A DNA stretch of 64,000 bases from Chryseobacterium lathyri (GCF_003290185.1 NZ_QNFY01000003.1:186001-250000); one strand, 5' to 3'; shown: positions 36,636 through 45,700, numbered from the stretch's first letter. The notes: generated from the sequence alone by a model not told the origin. Translations and numbers: made by a program.

Positions 36636-38045
36636 ATGAAAAACAATTTATTGATTTTTACGTTTAGTTTTTTGGCTTTTCCTGCTTTTTGCTGGGCACA
36701 GTCTGCGCCGGACTTTAAAGAACTTTTAGACAGCGCTATGGTCCGGGATTCCGATCTCAAAATGCAGATAACGCAGAACAAACTCACAGACCTTGACGGA
36801 CACAAACTGAAAGACATCTTTCTTCCCACTCTGGAAGTAAGCGGGCAGGTAGGATATCTGAATGCGACCACAAGATTAACGTCGCCAGAAATTAACCTTG
36901 CACCTTTTATCAATATTCCCGAAGGAAGCTTCAATAATAATCTCAATGTCTCAGGCTTTTCAGGAATTGCTAAAGCAGATGCCAAAATGCTTCTCTATTC
37001 AGGCGGAAAAGTAAAATACCTGAAAAAAGCCAATGAAGAAAAGAAAATTTCTGAAGATATTCTCCTTGAAAAAACCAAAGATGATGTGGTGGCTAATATT
37101 TCCAAGGCATACGATCAGCTGGCATTGATTCATCAGTCTAAAAAAGTATTGGATGAAAGTAAAAAAAGACTGGAAATTAACCGGAAAACAGCAGATAAAG
37201 CTCTCGGTTATGGCCTGATTACGCCATACGACCATAAAAAAATAGAACTGGCACAGGCCACTTTGAATGCTAAAATGGTGGAATACGAAGGCAAAAAAGA
37301 GCTTCTTCTTACCCAGCTTTATATTCTGACAGGTATCAGTAAAGAACGTCTCAGAATGATTGACCCTGTGCTTTCTCCCGTAGAACTTTTATCTTCAGAA
37401 AAAGGGATAGAAGAAAGAGCTGAGGTTCGTGCCCTGGAACATGGAATAACAGCAGCAGATTACAAAATAAAAGCTGAAAGAACCTGGATGATCCCGAAAG
37501 TACAGCTGATGGCCTCTGCATACTATATCGGGCTTTACGGGAGCCGTATCAAAACTTCCGAAAATGTAATTCCTGCAGTTCCTGCCTTGGGTTATGAAGG
37601 CGCAAAACTGGACTGGAGACCTACCAATATCAATATCCTTCCATTATTGACGGCTGGAGTGGGCTTTAAATGGGAGATCTTTGACGGAAAAGAAGGAAAA
37701 CACGCAGAAGAAACCGCAAAAGTCGGAAAAGAAGTCCTGCAGAATAAAAAAGAGGATGCCTTAAAAAAATTAACCCTGAATCTGGCTAACAATCAGACCA
37801 ACTATGATATTGCCACTGCTCAGATTGCTTTAAAAGCCAAAGAAAAAGAATTGGCCAAAAATGCTCTGGTTCAGGCTGAAAAAGAATTCAGATACGGAAT
37901 GAGCAAATCTTCACAGCTTATTGATGCTGAAAATGATCTGGAGGTTGCAGAGCTTGAATACCAAAATGCCCTTTTCAACCAGAGAAGAGCCGGAATAGAG
38001 CTGATGAGATCGACTCAGGAGCTTGATATCACTAAATTGTATTAA
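36636..38045 (+). CDS. TolC-family outer membrane efflux protein
   Basis: The 469-residue protein has a signal peptide ending CWAQ and the duplicated helix-barrel plan of TolC. In each half long coiled-coil helices appear (about 120-220 and 350-450), with AYDQLALIHQSKKVLDESKKRLEINRKTADKALGYGLITPYD in the first and EKEFRYGMSKSSQLIDAENDLEVAELEYQNALFNQRRA in the second. It forms the outer-membrane exit duct for the adaptor and permease encoded directly downstream (14- and 2-base gaps). Confidence 0.92.
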   Translation: MKNNLLIFTFSFLAFPAFCWAQSAPDFKELLDSAMVRDSDLKMQITQNKLTDLDGHKLKDIFLPTLEVSGQVGYLNATTRLTSPEINLAPFINIPEGSFNNNLNVSGFSGIAKADAKMLLYSGGKVKYLKKANEEKKISEDILLEKTKDDVVANISKAYDQLALIHQSKKVLDESKKRLEINRKTADKALGYGLITPYDHKKIELAQATLNAKMVEYEGKKELLLTQLYILTGISKERLRMIDPVLSPVELLSSEKGIEERAEVRALEHGITAADYKIKAERTWMIPKVQLMASAYYIGLYGSRIKTSENVIPAVPALGYEGAKLDWRPTNINILPLLTAGVGFKWEIFDGKEGKHAEETAKVGKEVLQNKKEDALKKLTLNLANNQTNYDIATAQIALKAKEKELAKNALVQAEKEFRYGMSKSSQLIDAENDLEVAELEYQNALFNQRRAGIELMRSTQELDITKLY

Positions 38046-38059
38046 TCCTTACCATTAAA

Positions 38060-39019
38060 ATGATGCATAAAAATATACTCATACTCTTTGCTGTTCTTTT
38101 TCTAGTAGGGAGCTGCAGCGAAAAAAAAGAAAATCTGAATGATTCCGAAGGAAAGACCAAAAAAGATGTGATCTCTTTTGCACCTAAAGTCACCGGAAGA
38201 ATCCTCAAAATATATGTAACGGAAGGCCAGACTGTGAAAAAAGGAGATACCCTTGCGTTACTTGATGTCCCGGAGGTTTCCGCAAAAATTGCACAGGCTC
38301 AGGGAGCAGTAAGTGCTGCAACAGCTCAGGAACAGATGGCAAAAAACGGAGCTACGGCAGATCAGCTGAGGCAGCTTCAGGCTAAATATAAAGGCTTGAA
38401 GGAGCAGTATGAATTTGCCCAAAAATCTTTTAAAAGAGCTAATAATATGTACCGTGACAGTCTCATGTCTCCTCAGGCATATGATGAGGTATATGCCAAG
38501 CTTCAGGGTGCTAAAGCGCAGTATGATGCCGTTGTCGCTGAACTGGATGATGTAAAAAGAGGAACCCGCTTCGAAAAAGTGGAAATGGCGGCAGGACAGG
38601 CCTCACAGGCCAAAGGTGCCCTTCAGGAAGCTAATGTTGCCTATTCCGAAAGATATATTATTGCCACCAATGATATGGAAATAGAAACCATCAGCCTGAA
38701 TACAGGTGAGTTGGCCACAGCTGGTTTTGCATTGTTTAACGGATATATTCCCGAAAGCACCTATTTCAGATTTACAGTTCCTGAAAGTGCTATTGCCAGA
38801 TACAAGAAAGGGCAGGAGGTCAGTATGCAGGTCGTTTATAATAAGGAAATCCTCACGGGAACAGTTGTATACATCAAACAGCTTACAAGATATGCGGATA
38901 TTACCACTGCTTATCCTGATTACCAGCTGCAGGATGCTGTTTACGAGATCAAAGTAAAGCCTGCAGACATGAATAAGGCTAAAAGTATATTGGTGAATGC
39001 TAACGTTATCCTGAAATAA
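38060..39019 (+). CDS. HlyD/AcrA-type membrane fusion lipoprotein
   Basis: The 319-residue protein has a lipobox LVGSC at about 14-18. A biotinyl-lipoyl-like hairpin appears as FAPKVTGRILKIYVTEGQTVKKGDTLALLD, then a long coiled-coil hairpin (about 75-195), the second lipoyl half ERYIIATNDMEIETISLNTGE, and a beta-barrel with VPESAIARYKKGQEVSMQV. It bridges an inner-membrane transporter to TolC. It lies between the TolC and permease genes in one operon. Confidence 0.9.
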   Translation: MMHKNILILFAVLFLVGSCSEKKENLNDSEGKTKKDVISFAPKVTGRILKIYVTEGQTVKKGDTLALLDVPEVSAKIAQAQGAVSAATAQEQMAKNGATADQLRQLQAKYKGLKEQYEFAQKSFKRANNMYRDSLMSPQAYDEVYAKLQGAKAQYDAVVAELDDVKRGTRFEKVEMAAGQASQAKGALQEANVAYSERYIIATNDMEIETISLNTGELATAGFALFNGYIPESTYFRFTVPESAIARYKKGQEVSMQVVYNKEILTGTVVYIKQLTRYADITTAYPDYQLQDAVYEIKVKPADMNKAKSILVNANVILK

Positions 39020-39021
39020 TC

Positions 39022-40206
39022 ATGAAAGAATTTTTTCGGCTTTTAAAACGGGAATTCAAGCTTTTTATCGGCAATTCTACCCTGAGGACCGTATTTTTTC
39101 TGGCTCCGGTATTTTATGCTACATTGCTGGGTTTTGTCTATAAAAGCGGAAAAGTAGAAAATACTCCTGTACTTGTTATTGATAGGGATAATACGCCTTT
39201 GTCCAGCCAGCTGACCGATATGCTGGATGATAATAAAAGCATCAGCATCATTAAATATGCTCAGGAACCTTTAAGCATAAAAGATGAGGTAATCCGGCAT
39301 GAAGCAGCGGCTGTTGTGATCATTCCGTCAAGGTTTGAAGCTGATATGCTCCAGAAAAAATATCCCGAACTGAATGTGTACGTTAATACAGGAAATGTTC
39401 TTACTGCCAATTTTGCGTCCAAAGCACTTCAGCTTACCATAGGAACTTTCTCTGCCGGAGCATCAATCAAAGCTTTGCAGAAAGCCGGAATGCCCGCTAC
39501 AAAGGCTGCAACGCAATATGAGCCATTCAAAGCCAACTATATCACACTTTTCAACACCACAGGAAATTATCTGATCTTTATGTGGCCCGCAATGCTGGCT
39601 GTAGTTCTTCAGCAGGTTATTCTCCTGGCAATGGCGGTAAGTTTTGCTGCTGAGTTTGAAAGAGGCTCCTTTGCAAAGGAATACATTAAAATGAAAAAAT
39701 GGGCTTTCCCGACCATGCTGATCAAAGTCATCCCGATCTGGGTTTTCTCCATTCTTATTGTCGGGGTCTATTACTTTATGCATATGATTTTCCGGGTTCC
39801 GATGCCCGAAGGAATACTTAATTTTATTCTTCTGACTGCAGTATTTGTTGGTTCCGCTTCGTTTCTAGGCGTTTTCATCAGTATATTGATCCCGGATGCT
39901 TTGAAGGCAACACAGATTTTAATGGTTATTGCCTCACCGGCATTCATCATCAGCGGATTTACATGGCCGTTAAGCGCAATGCCTGTTTTTGTCCAATACA
40001 TTGCTAACATTATTCCCCTGACTCCCTTTCTGCAGGCCTTTAAAATTTTACTGATCCAGAAAGGCTCTGTAGAGCTTACATTTCCCTATTTAAAGCATTT
40101 AAGTATTCTACTTCTGGTTTATGCTGTTCTTGGCTGGATTGCCTTAAAGATTAAGCTTTGGATTATTTTTAAAAATACGGCAAAGAAGGAAGCTGAGAGT
40201 GTTTGA
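39022..40206 (+). CDS. ABC-2 type transporter permease
   Basis: The 394-residue protein has the ABC-2 (YhhJ/YbhR-like) plan: one N-terminal membrane segment (about 22-40), a large periplasmic domain (about 45-180) containing PVLVIDRDNTPLSSQL, and five C-terminal membrane segments with AAEFERGSFAKEYIKMKKW in the coupling region and SGFTWPLSAMPVFVQYIANIIPLTPFLQ near the end. It needs an ATPase partner, but none is encoded in this operon or nearby. The start follows the adaptor stop by two bases. Confidence 0.9.
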   Translation: MKEFFRLLKREFKLFIGNSTLRTVFFLAPVFYATLLGFVYKSGKVENTPVLVIDRDNTPLSSQLTDMLDDNKSISIIKYAQEPLSIKDEVIRHEAAAVVIIPSRFEADMLQKKYPELNVYVNTGNVLTANFASKALQLTIGTFSAGASIKALQKAGMPATKAATQYEPFKANYITLFNTTGNYLIFMWPAMLAVVLQQVILLAMAVSFAAEFERGSFAKEYIKMKKWAFPTMLIKVIPIWVFSILIVGVYYFMHMIFRVPMPEGILNFILLTAVFVGSASFLGVFISILIPDALKATQILMVIASPAFIISGFTWPLSAMPVFVQYIANIIPLTPFLQAFKILLIQKGSVELTFPYLKHLSILLLVYAVLGWIALKIKLWIIFKNTAKKEAESV

Positions 40207-40400
40207 GAGGGATAAGAATTTTTGAGAATAAGGTCAAAATATTTATTAAACCACAGCTTTTTTCAACAATTGACATCGTAACCAGCAGCTTACAACGGGC
40301 AACCTTATGCTAAAACCTACATTCCGAATTTTAAAAAACACATTCCGAAAATACGACACCGTTTTTTTCATTATCCTGTAAAATCAAAAGAAAAAACTGA

Positions 40401-40408
40401 TATATTTG
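40401..40408 (+). promoter_or_regulatory. -7 element of the small-protein operon
   Basis: TATATTTG, an exact TAnnTTTG match, 22 bases before the ATG at 40431. Confidence 0.65.
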
Positions 40409-40430
40409 CTTTCAGATAATTAGACATATT

Positions 40431-40886
40431 ATGGAAAATGTATTTGATGCAAAAGATGCTCAGAACTATATTGATAGGATAAATAAGCTGGTAGAGGATA
40501 CCCACGGTTTGTGGGGAAAAATGACGGTTGATCAGATGCTTGCCCACTGCAGCGTATCCTATGAAATGGTATATGAACCTGAAAAACATAAAAAACCGGG
40601 CTCCATTGCAAAATTTATTTTAAAGACTTTTGTAAAACCTAAAGTAGTTGGAGAAAAGGCTTATCCAAGAGATTCCCCTACAGCTCCCCAGTTCTTAATT
40701 ACCGGAAGGAAAAACTTTGACGAAGAGAAGAAAAGGCTGATCGGTTTTATCCAAAAAACACAGCAGTTGGGGGCAGAAGCTTTCGATGGAAAAGAGTCAT
40801 TTTCTTTTGGTAAATTAACTTCGCAGCAATGGAACAATATGTTTGCCAAGCATCTGAACCATCATCTTTCCCAATTTGGCGTTTAA
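40431..40886 (+). CDS. DUF1569 (DinB-like fold) protein
   Basis: The 151-residue protein has the DUF1569 pattern: a first helix, then MTVDQMLAHCSVSYEM with the metal-site histidine of the DinB-like four-helix fold, and the C-terminal LTSQQWNNMFAKHLNHHLSQFG with two more histidines. The family is probably a metal-dependent thiol or small-molecule enzyme; the substrate is not known. It is the first gene of an operon of six small genes with gaps of 2-39 bases. Confidence 0.85.
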   Translation: MENVFDAKDAQNYIDRINKLVEDTHGLWGKMTVDQMLAHCSVSYEMVYEPEKHKKPGSIAKFILKTFVKPKVVGEKAYPRDSPTAPQFLITGRKNFDEEKKRLIGFIQKTQQLGAEAFDGKESFSFGKLTSQQWNNMFAKHLNHHLSQFGV

Positions 40887-40898
40887 ACATTACACATT

Positions 40899-41369
40899 AT
40901 GAAAAAACTTTTATGGTTCCTCATTCTTGCCTGCAATTTTGCATGGGGGCAGATGCCGGATATTTCAACAGTCTGGCTGAACAACAGCAAACCTTATACA
41001 GGAACAATAGGAGACCGCGGACAGGAACTGAAAATCAAGGTTAATATTTCCGAACAGAATAAGAAAAATGACCAGGAATACTTTATTTCCGGCTATTCTC
41101 TTGTGAATGATAGCTATGCAAAATATGAAGGTAAAATAACCATTACAAAATATAGGGACACCAAAAGAAAAGGTGTAGTATTTGGAGATTATGAACTGGC
41201 GGAAGAACCCACAGGTAAGCATATCGGTATTTTTAAAGGTAAATTTATTTATACCTTCAAGTGGAATAAAAAAACTGAAAAAATAGAAGGACAGTATATA
41301 GAATTAATTGGAGATTGGAAAAGTTATGACGGAAAACTGGACTTTAAAACCCGTTTAAAAAATCAATAA
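40899..41369 (+). CDS. small secreted hypothetical protein
   Basis: The 156-residue protein has a signal peptide ending FAWGQ. The mature part is a beta-rich chain with alternating K/Y/G residues (ISGYSLVNDSYAKYEGKITI, GIFKGKFIYTFKWNKK) and no cysteine or catalytic motif. I do not recognise a family. It is co-directional with its neighbours, with 12- and 2-base gaps, so it is a genuine operon member. Confidence 0.7.
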   Translation: MKKLLWFLILACNFAWGQMPDISTVWLNNSKPYTGTIGDRGQELKIKVNISEQNKKNDQEYFISGYSLVNDSYAKYEGKITITKYRDTKRKGVVFGDYELAEEPTGKHIGIFKGKFIYTFKWNKKTEKIEGQYIELIGDWKSYDGKLDFKTRLKNQ

Positions 41370-41371
41370 CC

Positions 41372-41767
41372 ATGTTAAGAAGAATACTGGCCGTTCCGGC
41401 TGGGCTCATTGCAGGTATTATCTGCATTACCATCATTGAAAAAATAGGACATCAGCTGTATCCGCCTCCTGCCGGAGCTGCAAGTGGTGATATGGTAGCC
41501 ATGAAAGATTATGTTGCCCATGCTCCCTTTATGGCGCTTTTCTTTGTAATCATCGGATATGCCCTGGCAGCTTTCGTTTCAGGATTCACAGCCTCAAAAG
41601 TGGCTAACAATGGAAAGCATACTTCTGCCATAGTCTGTGGAGTTATTTTCCTGTTCATAACTATATATATGATGTTCTCCCTGCCTACTCCGGTTTGGTT
41701 TTGGATCTTAGGAATTTTTGTGTGGGGATTGGTATTGGTAGGAAGTAAATTGGCTTTAAAAAAATAA
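41372..41767 (+). CDS. four-helix hypothetical membrane protein
   Basis: The 131-residue protein has four predicted membrane segments (about 5-22, 49-70, 83-100 and 104-124). Between helices 1 and 2 is GHQLYPPPAGAASGDM. The motif AAFVSGFTASKVA resembles small inner-membrane proteins without assigned function. It begins two bases after the preceding gene. Confidence 0.7.
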   Translation: MLRRILAVPAGLIAGIICITIIEKIGHQLYPPPAGAASGDMVAMKDYVAHAPFMALFFVIIGYALAAFVSGFTASKVANNGKHTSAIVCGVIFLFITIYMMFSLPTPVWFWILGIFVWGLVLVGSKLALKK

Positions 41768-41774
41768 AACACAT

Positions 41775-42145
41775 ATGAAATTAGGAGCATTTCAATCAGT
41801 TTAAGTGTAAAAGATCTTCAGAAGTCTAAAGATTTTTATGAAAAACTGGGTTTCTCCGCTATGGGCGGAAGTATGGAGCAGAATTATCTCATCATGAAGA
41901 ATGGAAGTACCCTGATCGGTCTTTTTCAGGCTATGTTCGATGGAAATATGCTTACCTTCAATCCTGGATGGGATGAAAATGCCCGGAACCTGGAATCTTT
42001 TGATGATGTACGTGACATTCAGAAACATTTAAAAGAAAATGAAGTGACGCTTGAAAAAACAGCAGATGAAACCACTTCTGGCCCTGAACACATTTTCCTG
42101 AAAGACCCGGACGGAAACATGATCTTAATTGACCAACACAGATAA
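41775..42145 (+). pseudogene. VOC-family (glyoxalase-like) gene with a one-base frameshift near its start
   Basis: The ATG at 41775 gives MKLGAFQSV and then a stop. The frame that continues is ISLSVKDLQKSKDFYEKLGF, the usual VOC N-terminus, and runs to the stop at 42143-42145 with EQNYLIMKNGSTLIGLFQ, FDGNMLTFNPGWD and FLKDPDGNMILIDQ. Adding one T in GCATTTCAATC (41787-41797) would restore an unbroken 123-residue protein with the typical MKLGAFSISLSV start. Either the gene is broken or the consensus lost a base in a T run. Without the restored base the longest ATG frame starts at 41861 and lacks the first strand. Confidence 0.85.
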
Positions 42146-42155
42146 AAACCAAATT

Positions 42156-42698
42156 ATGAAAATATTAAAAAGAATTATCCTTGTCCTGGCTTCTATTCTT
42201 ATCTTATGGATGGTAGTGGCTGCTCTGGTTTCAGGAGACTGTGTCTATGAAAAATCAATAACGATTAATGCGCCTGTTGAAAAAGTATGGCAGCAGACCA
42301 ATACATTAAGAGCTATGGATCAGTGGAGCCCCTGGAATGATCTGGATCCGGCTATGAAAAAAGACTGGACCGGAACTACAGGGCAACCCGGTGAAAAAGT
42401 ATGCTGGGACAGTGAAAAAGATGCTGCCGGAAAAGGATGTCAGAAAGTAAAAAAAGTGGATGCAGCAGGCAAAAGAATAGATACGGAGATTAAATTTTTA
42501 ACACCGTATGAAAGTGAAGCCAATGCTTATGTAAAAATTGTTCCGGAAGGCAGTGGAAGCAAAGCCACCTGGGGATTTACCTCAAAAATACCTTATCCTT
42601 TCACAGTAATGAAATTGTTTATGAATATGGAAGATGCTATTGGAAAAGATTACCAGAAAGGACTTTCGAGATTAAAAGAATTATCTGAAAAACCTTAA
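42156..42698 (+). CDS. SRPBCC-family protein with membrane anchor
   Basis: The start is the ATG at 42156; a longer TTG frame would overlap the upstream gene. The 180-residue product has one N-terminal membrane segment (about 6-25) and an SRPBCC (polyketide-cyclase-like) domain: YEKSITINAPVEKVWQQTN, MDQWSPWNDLDPAM, KVDAAGKRIDTEI, SKATWGFTSKIPYPF and the C-terminal helix GKDYQKGLSRLKELSE. The fold binds small hydrophobic ligands. It sits between two VOC-type genes. Confidence 0.85.
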   Translation: MKILKRIILVLASILILWMVVAALVSGDCVYEKSITINAPVEKVWQQTNTLRAMDQWSPWNDLDPAMKKDWTGTTGQPGEKVCWDSEKDAAGKGCQKVKKVDAAGKRIDTEIKFLTPYESEANAYVKIVPEGSGSKATWGFTSKIPYPFTVMKLFMNMEDAIGKDYQKGLSRLKELSEKP

Positions 42699-42737
42699 AC
42701 AGAAACTCATTAAAACTTAACTCATAAAAAACAATCA

Positions 42738-43187
42738 ATGGCATCAGTAAACACTTATTTAACATTTAATGGAAACTGCAGAGAAGCATTCGACTTCTAT
42801 AAATCAGTTTTCGGAGGAGAATATCCTTACATTGGAACTTTTGGGGAAATGCCTCCAATGGAAGGCAAAGAAACTTCTGAAGAAGATAAAAACAAAATTA
42901 TGCACGTTTCTCTTCCAATATCTAAAGAAACCATTTTAATGGGAAGTGATACAGGTGGTGAATGGTCTTCCAATTTCAAAGCAGGAAATAATTTCGCTAT
43001 TTCCATCAATGCAGAATCCAAAGAAGAAGCAGATAAGCTATTCGGTGGACTTTCTGCCGGAGGACAGGTGACAATGCCTATGGCAGATACTTTTTGGGGA
43101 GCATACTTCGGAATGTTTACCGATAAATTCGGAATCAACTGGATGGTAAACTATGATGATCCTGCGAAAATGCAACAGCATCCTTAA
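42738..43187 (+). CDS. PhnB-like VOC-family protein
   Basis: The 149-residue protein has the PhnB-like VOC pattern: VNTYLTFNGNCREAFDFYKSVFGGE, IMHVSLPISKETILMGSD, AISINAESKEEADKLFGGL, and PMADTFWGAYFGMFTDKFGINWMVNY. The WGAYFGMFTDKFGINW ending is diagnostic of this subgroup. Members are often annotated as glyoxalase or bleomycin-resistance-like, but substrates are seldom known. It is the last gene of the operon, followed by a terminator. Confidence 0.9.
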   Translation: MASVNTYLTFNGNCREAFDFYKSVFGGEYPYIGTFGEMPPMEGKETSEEDKNKIMHVSLPISKETILMGSDTGGEWSSNFKAGNNFAISINAESKEEADKLFGGLSAGGQVTMPMADTFWGAYFGMFTDKFGINWMVNYDDPAKMQQHP

Positions 43188-43215
43188 GATTCTATACGAA
43201 ATAAAGTTTAAAAAT

Positions 43216-43246
43216 AACCGGCTGAGAGATCTGCCGGTTTTATTTT
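43216..43246 (+). terminator. terminator of the small-protein operon
   Basis: AACCGGC and GCCGGTT form a 7-bp stem with a ten-base loop, followed by TTATTTTA. It begins 29 bases after the PhnB-like stop. Confidence 0.8.
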
Positions 43247-43329
43247 ATATTTTCATTCCAAAAAAAACATAATTTAGAGTGTAGGAAGAGATCTGGATAT
43301 GGATAATTAAAACAAATAAAAAAGCAGTG

Positions 43330-43570
43330 ATGAAATTTACAATTGAACAGATTAAAGCGGCACCCAAAAGTGAAAAGCGGAGCAGGTTTTCCGAAGTAAC
43401 CCAGGCCATAAAGAATTTTGGAGTTTCGGTGTATACGGTTTCCATTCCAGAGGAGGAATAGACTGTTCAGAGATCGGAATAAAAGGCTGGAAAATGGATT
43501 TTAATGTCATGACATGCATTATTTTGATACAGAAGGCAATGAGATTTTGTTAAGGCAAATTCCCGGTTAA
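43330..43570 (+). pseudogene. decayed DUF1398 gene
   Basis: An ATG at 43330 opens MKFTIEQIKAAPKSEK and continues GVSVYTVSIPEEE before a stop at 43459-43461. That is the N-terminus of a DUF1398 protein. After the stop, another frame reads CSEIGIKGWKMDFNVMTC, and then, after adding one T in GCATTATTTTG near 43519-43529, YFDTEGNEILLRQIPG and a stop at 43568-43570. That is the family's C-terminus. The middle of the usual ~130-residue protein is missing, so an internal deletion plus at least one frameshift explain it. No intact product is expected. Confidence 0.75.
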
Positions 43571-43631
43571 TTAAGAACTATACCTAAATTAATTAAAAAT
43601 ATTTTCGATTGAATTCTCCATTCATTATTGT

Positions 43632-43662
43632 TTGCTATTATTGATTTAAATTATTAATTTTG
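43632..43662 (+). promoter_or_regulatory. full Bacteroidota promoter of the DUF2490 gene
   Basis: TTG at 43632-43634, 20 bases of spacer, and TAATTTTG at 43655-43662 fit the -33/-7 consensus well. The ATG is at 43695. Confidence 0.75.
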
Positions 43663-43694
43663 TTTTGTACGATAGATAATAGTAATTGAATAAC

Positions 43695-44372
43695 ATGAGA
43701 AAGATCTTCACGAAGCTGGTATTTACAGTATTAAGTCTGGGGTCGATAACGACATTTGCGCAGAAAAATGATTTAGGAGCATGGTACATGTATTTTGGAA
43801 ATAATAAGATCAGCAAGAAGCTGAACTGGCACAACGAAGTCCAGTACCGGAATTTTGATGCAGTAGGAGACCTCGAACAGCTATTGATCCGTACGGGAAT
43901 AGGGTATGATCTGACGGAAAATAACAATAACGTTTTGCTGGGTTACGGTTTTATTTTGAGCCGGCCTTATGTAAACGGTGAGAAAAAAGAGAATATTGAG
44001 CACAGGATTTTCCAGCAGTTTATTACGAAACAGAAGTTCGGACGTTTTAATCTGCAGCACAGATATCGTTTGGAAGAACGTTTTCTGCAGGATGATTTCA
44101 GGATGAGATTCCGCTATATGATCGGACTGAATATACCCATTACCCAAAAAGAAATGCTCCCGAAATCTCTATATGCTTCGGTATATAATGAGATTTTTCT
44201 GCATTTTGACAGTCCGGTTTTCGACAGGAACAGAGTATATGGAGCTTTAGGATATGTTATCAATAAAAATATGCGGATAGAAGCCGGTTATATGAATCAG
44301 ATCCAGGAAAACAGAAACCGGGGGCAGATCCAGATCGGTTTTTATAATAATATTCCTTTTAACAAAAATTAA
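43695..44372 (+). CDS. DUF2490 outer-membrane-type protein
   Basis: The ATG at 43695 (not the TTG nine bases earlier) gives a signal peptide ending TTFAQ. The 225-residue protein shows the DUF2490 pattern: GAWYMYFGNNKISKKLNWHNEVQYR, LIRTGIGYDLTENNNNVLLGY, EHRIFQQFITKQKFGRFNLQHRYRLEERF, and DRNRVYGALGYVINKNMRIEAGYMNQ. Alternating hydrophobic strands and repeated aromatics indicate a small outer-membrane beta-barrel. Function is unknown. A full TTG-N20-TAATTTTG promoter lies upstream. Confidence 0.88.
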   Translation: MRKIFTKLVFTVLSLGSITTFAQKNDLGAWYMYFGNNKISKKLNWHNEVQYRNFDAVGDLEQLLIRTGIGYDLTENNNNVLLGYGFILSRPYVNGEKKENIEHRIFQQFITKQKFGRFNLQHRYRLEERFLQDDFRMRFRYMIGLNIPITQKEMLPKSLYASVYNEIFLHFDSPVFDRNRVYGALGYVINKNMRIEAGYMNQIQENRNRGQIQIGFYNNIPFNKN

Positions 44373-44460
44373 TATTAACAGTCTTTGCCGGATGCCTTGA
44401 TGAAGAAAAAAACTGTTAGTTTAGGAAATAGAATCAACAGATCAAAAATAAATAACACAT

Positions 44461-45465
44461 ATGCATTCAGGAAAAAGATTTGGTGCGCTTGAGTTCGCTA
44501 CCTGGACAAGACGAAGTATCTATGTTCTAACGATATTGTCGGCAATACCTACTGTATTGTACTTTTTAGGCTGGAAATTTGTTTCCGTTCCCTGGCAGCC
44601 CATTGCCATTTTGGGAACTGCAGTGGCTTTTATTGTTGGTTTTAAAAACAATGCCAGCTACAGCAGGCTTTGGGAAGCCAGACAGATCTATGGTGCCATC
44701 ATCAATGACAGCCGTAGCTTCGGATACATTCTGAGAGACTCCCTTTCTGCAAAAGATCCGAAAAAAGTAAAAGAAATGTTTTCCCGTCATTATGCATGGC
44801 TTACAGCACTCCGTTTCCAACTGAGAGAGCCCAGAGCCTGGGAGAATATGGGAACCGCACAATATGATGAATATGCTAAAAAATATGATATACCGGAAAG
44901 ACTGACCCAGCTGGACGATGAGCTGAAAAAGTATATTTCCGAAACCGAACTTCAATACATTTTAAGCAAAAAAAACAGGGCAACACAGCTGATGGCCAGC
45001 CAGAGCAAAGAGTTATCCGAAGCTTATGCAAAAGGAGATATCAATGATTTTCAATGGACACAGATCAACCAGCAGCTGGTAAAATTTACAGATGACCAGG
45101 GAAAAGCAGAAAGGATTAAGAACTTTCCTTATCCGAGAAACTTCTCATCCATTACCACGTATCTTTTGCTGCTGTTTATTCTTTTCGTACCTTTTGGATT
45201 ACTGAAAGAACTGGATAAATTAGGTGAAGGAACCGTTTTGGAAGGCTGGACCATATGGTTTAATATTCCATTTTCATTGATGGTTACCTGGTGTTTCCAT
45301 ACACTGGACAGTGTAGGTGAAGCTTCGGTAAACCCTTTTGAAGGAAGCCCGAATGACGTGCCAATCACCCAGATCAGCCGTACCATAGAGATTGATATGA
45401 GAGATATGCTGGATGAAACTGAACTTCCGCCAGCCATTATTCCGAAGAACAATATTGTACTTTAA
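44461..45465 (+). CDS. bestrophin-family (UPF0187) anion channel
   Basis: The 334-residue protein has the bestrophin pattern: N-terminal TWTRRSIYVL, membrane helices at about 17-35 and 44-60, the conserved FKNNASYSRLWEARQIYGAIINDSR following helix 2, a charged cytosolic helical part, and two late membrane helices (about 228-246 and 262-280) with LLLFILFVPFG. The C-terminal NPFEGSPNDVPITQISRTIEIDMRDML is also typical. Bacterial homologues form pentameric ion channels, and ion selectivity varies. It lies 88 bases behind DUF2490. Confidence 0.92.
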   Translation: MHSGKRFGALEFATWTRRSIYVLTILSAIPTVLYFLGWKFVSVPWQPIAILGTAVAFIVGFKNNASYSRLWEARQIYGAIINDSRSFGYILRDSLSAKDPKKVKEMFSRHYAWLTALRFQLREPRAWENMGTAQYDEYAKKYDIPERLTQLDDELKKYISETELQYILSKKNRATQLMASQSKELSEAYAKGDINDFQWTQINQQLVKFTDDQGKAERIKNFPYPRNFSSITTYLLLLFILFVPFGLLKELDKLGEGTVLEGWTIWFNIPFSLMVTWCFHTLDSVGEASVNPFEGSPNDVPITQISRTIEIDMRDMLDETELPPAIIPKNNIVL

Positions 45466-45606
45466 AATAGAGGTTAGATTGAATATATACTGCTAATCAG
45501 TCGATAGAATTTTAAATAAAAACAGAACTTCCAAGCTTATAGACTTCCAAAACTTATAAGGTTTTAAAAAAGATAGACTTTAAAAGCCAGCCTTAGTTAA
45601 GTGTCA

Positions 45607-45614
45607 TACTTTTG
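45607..45614 (+). promoter_or_regulatory. -7 element of the Na+/H+ antiporter gene
   Basis: TACTTTTG fits TAnnTTTG and lies 86 bases before the ATG at 45701; an in-frame earlier TTG at 45644 is also downstream of it. Confidence 0.55.
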
Positions 45615-45700
45615 CGCCTAAAAGCAAGGTTTTTAAAAACTTAGTGTCTCTGTATTTAGTCAACTTCAAAATCAAAAAACAACTAAAAAAACAAATCAAA

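Noticed and set aside
43245..43445. 66-codon minus-strand membrane-like frame
   Set aside because: Shadow of the decayed DUF1398 gene on the plus strand.
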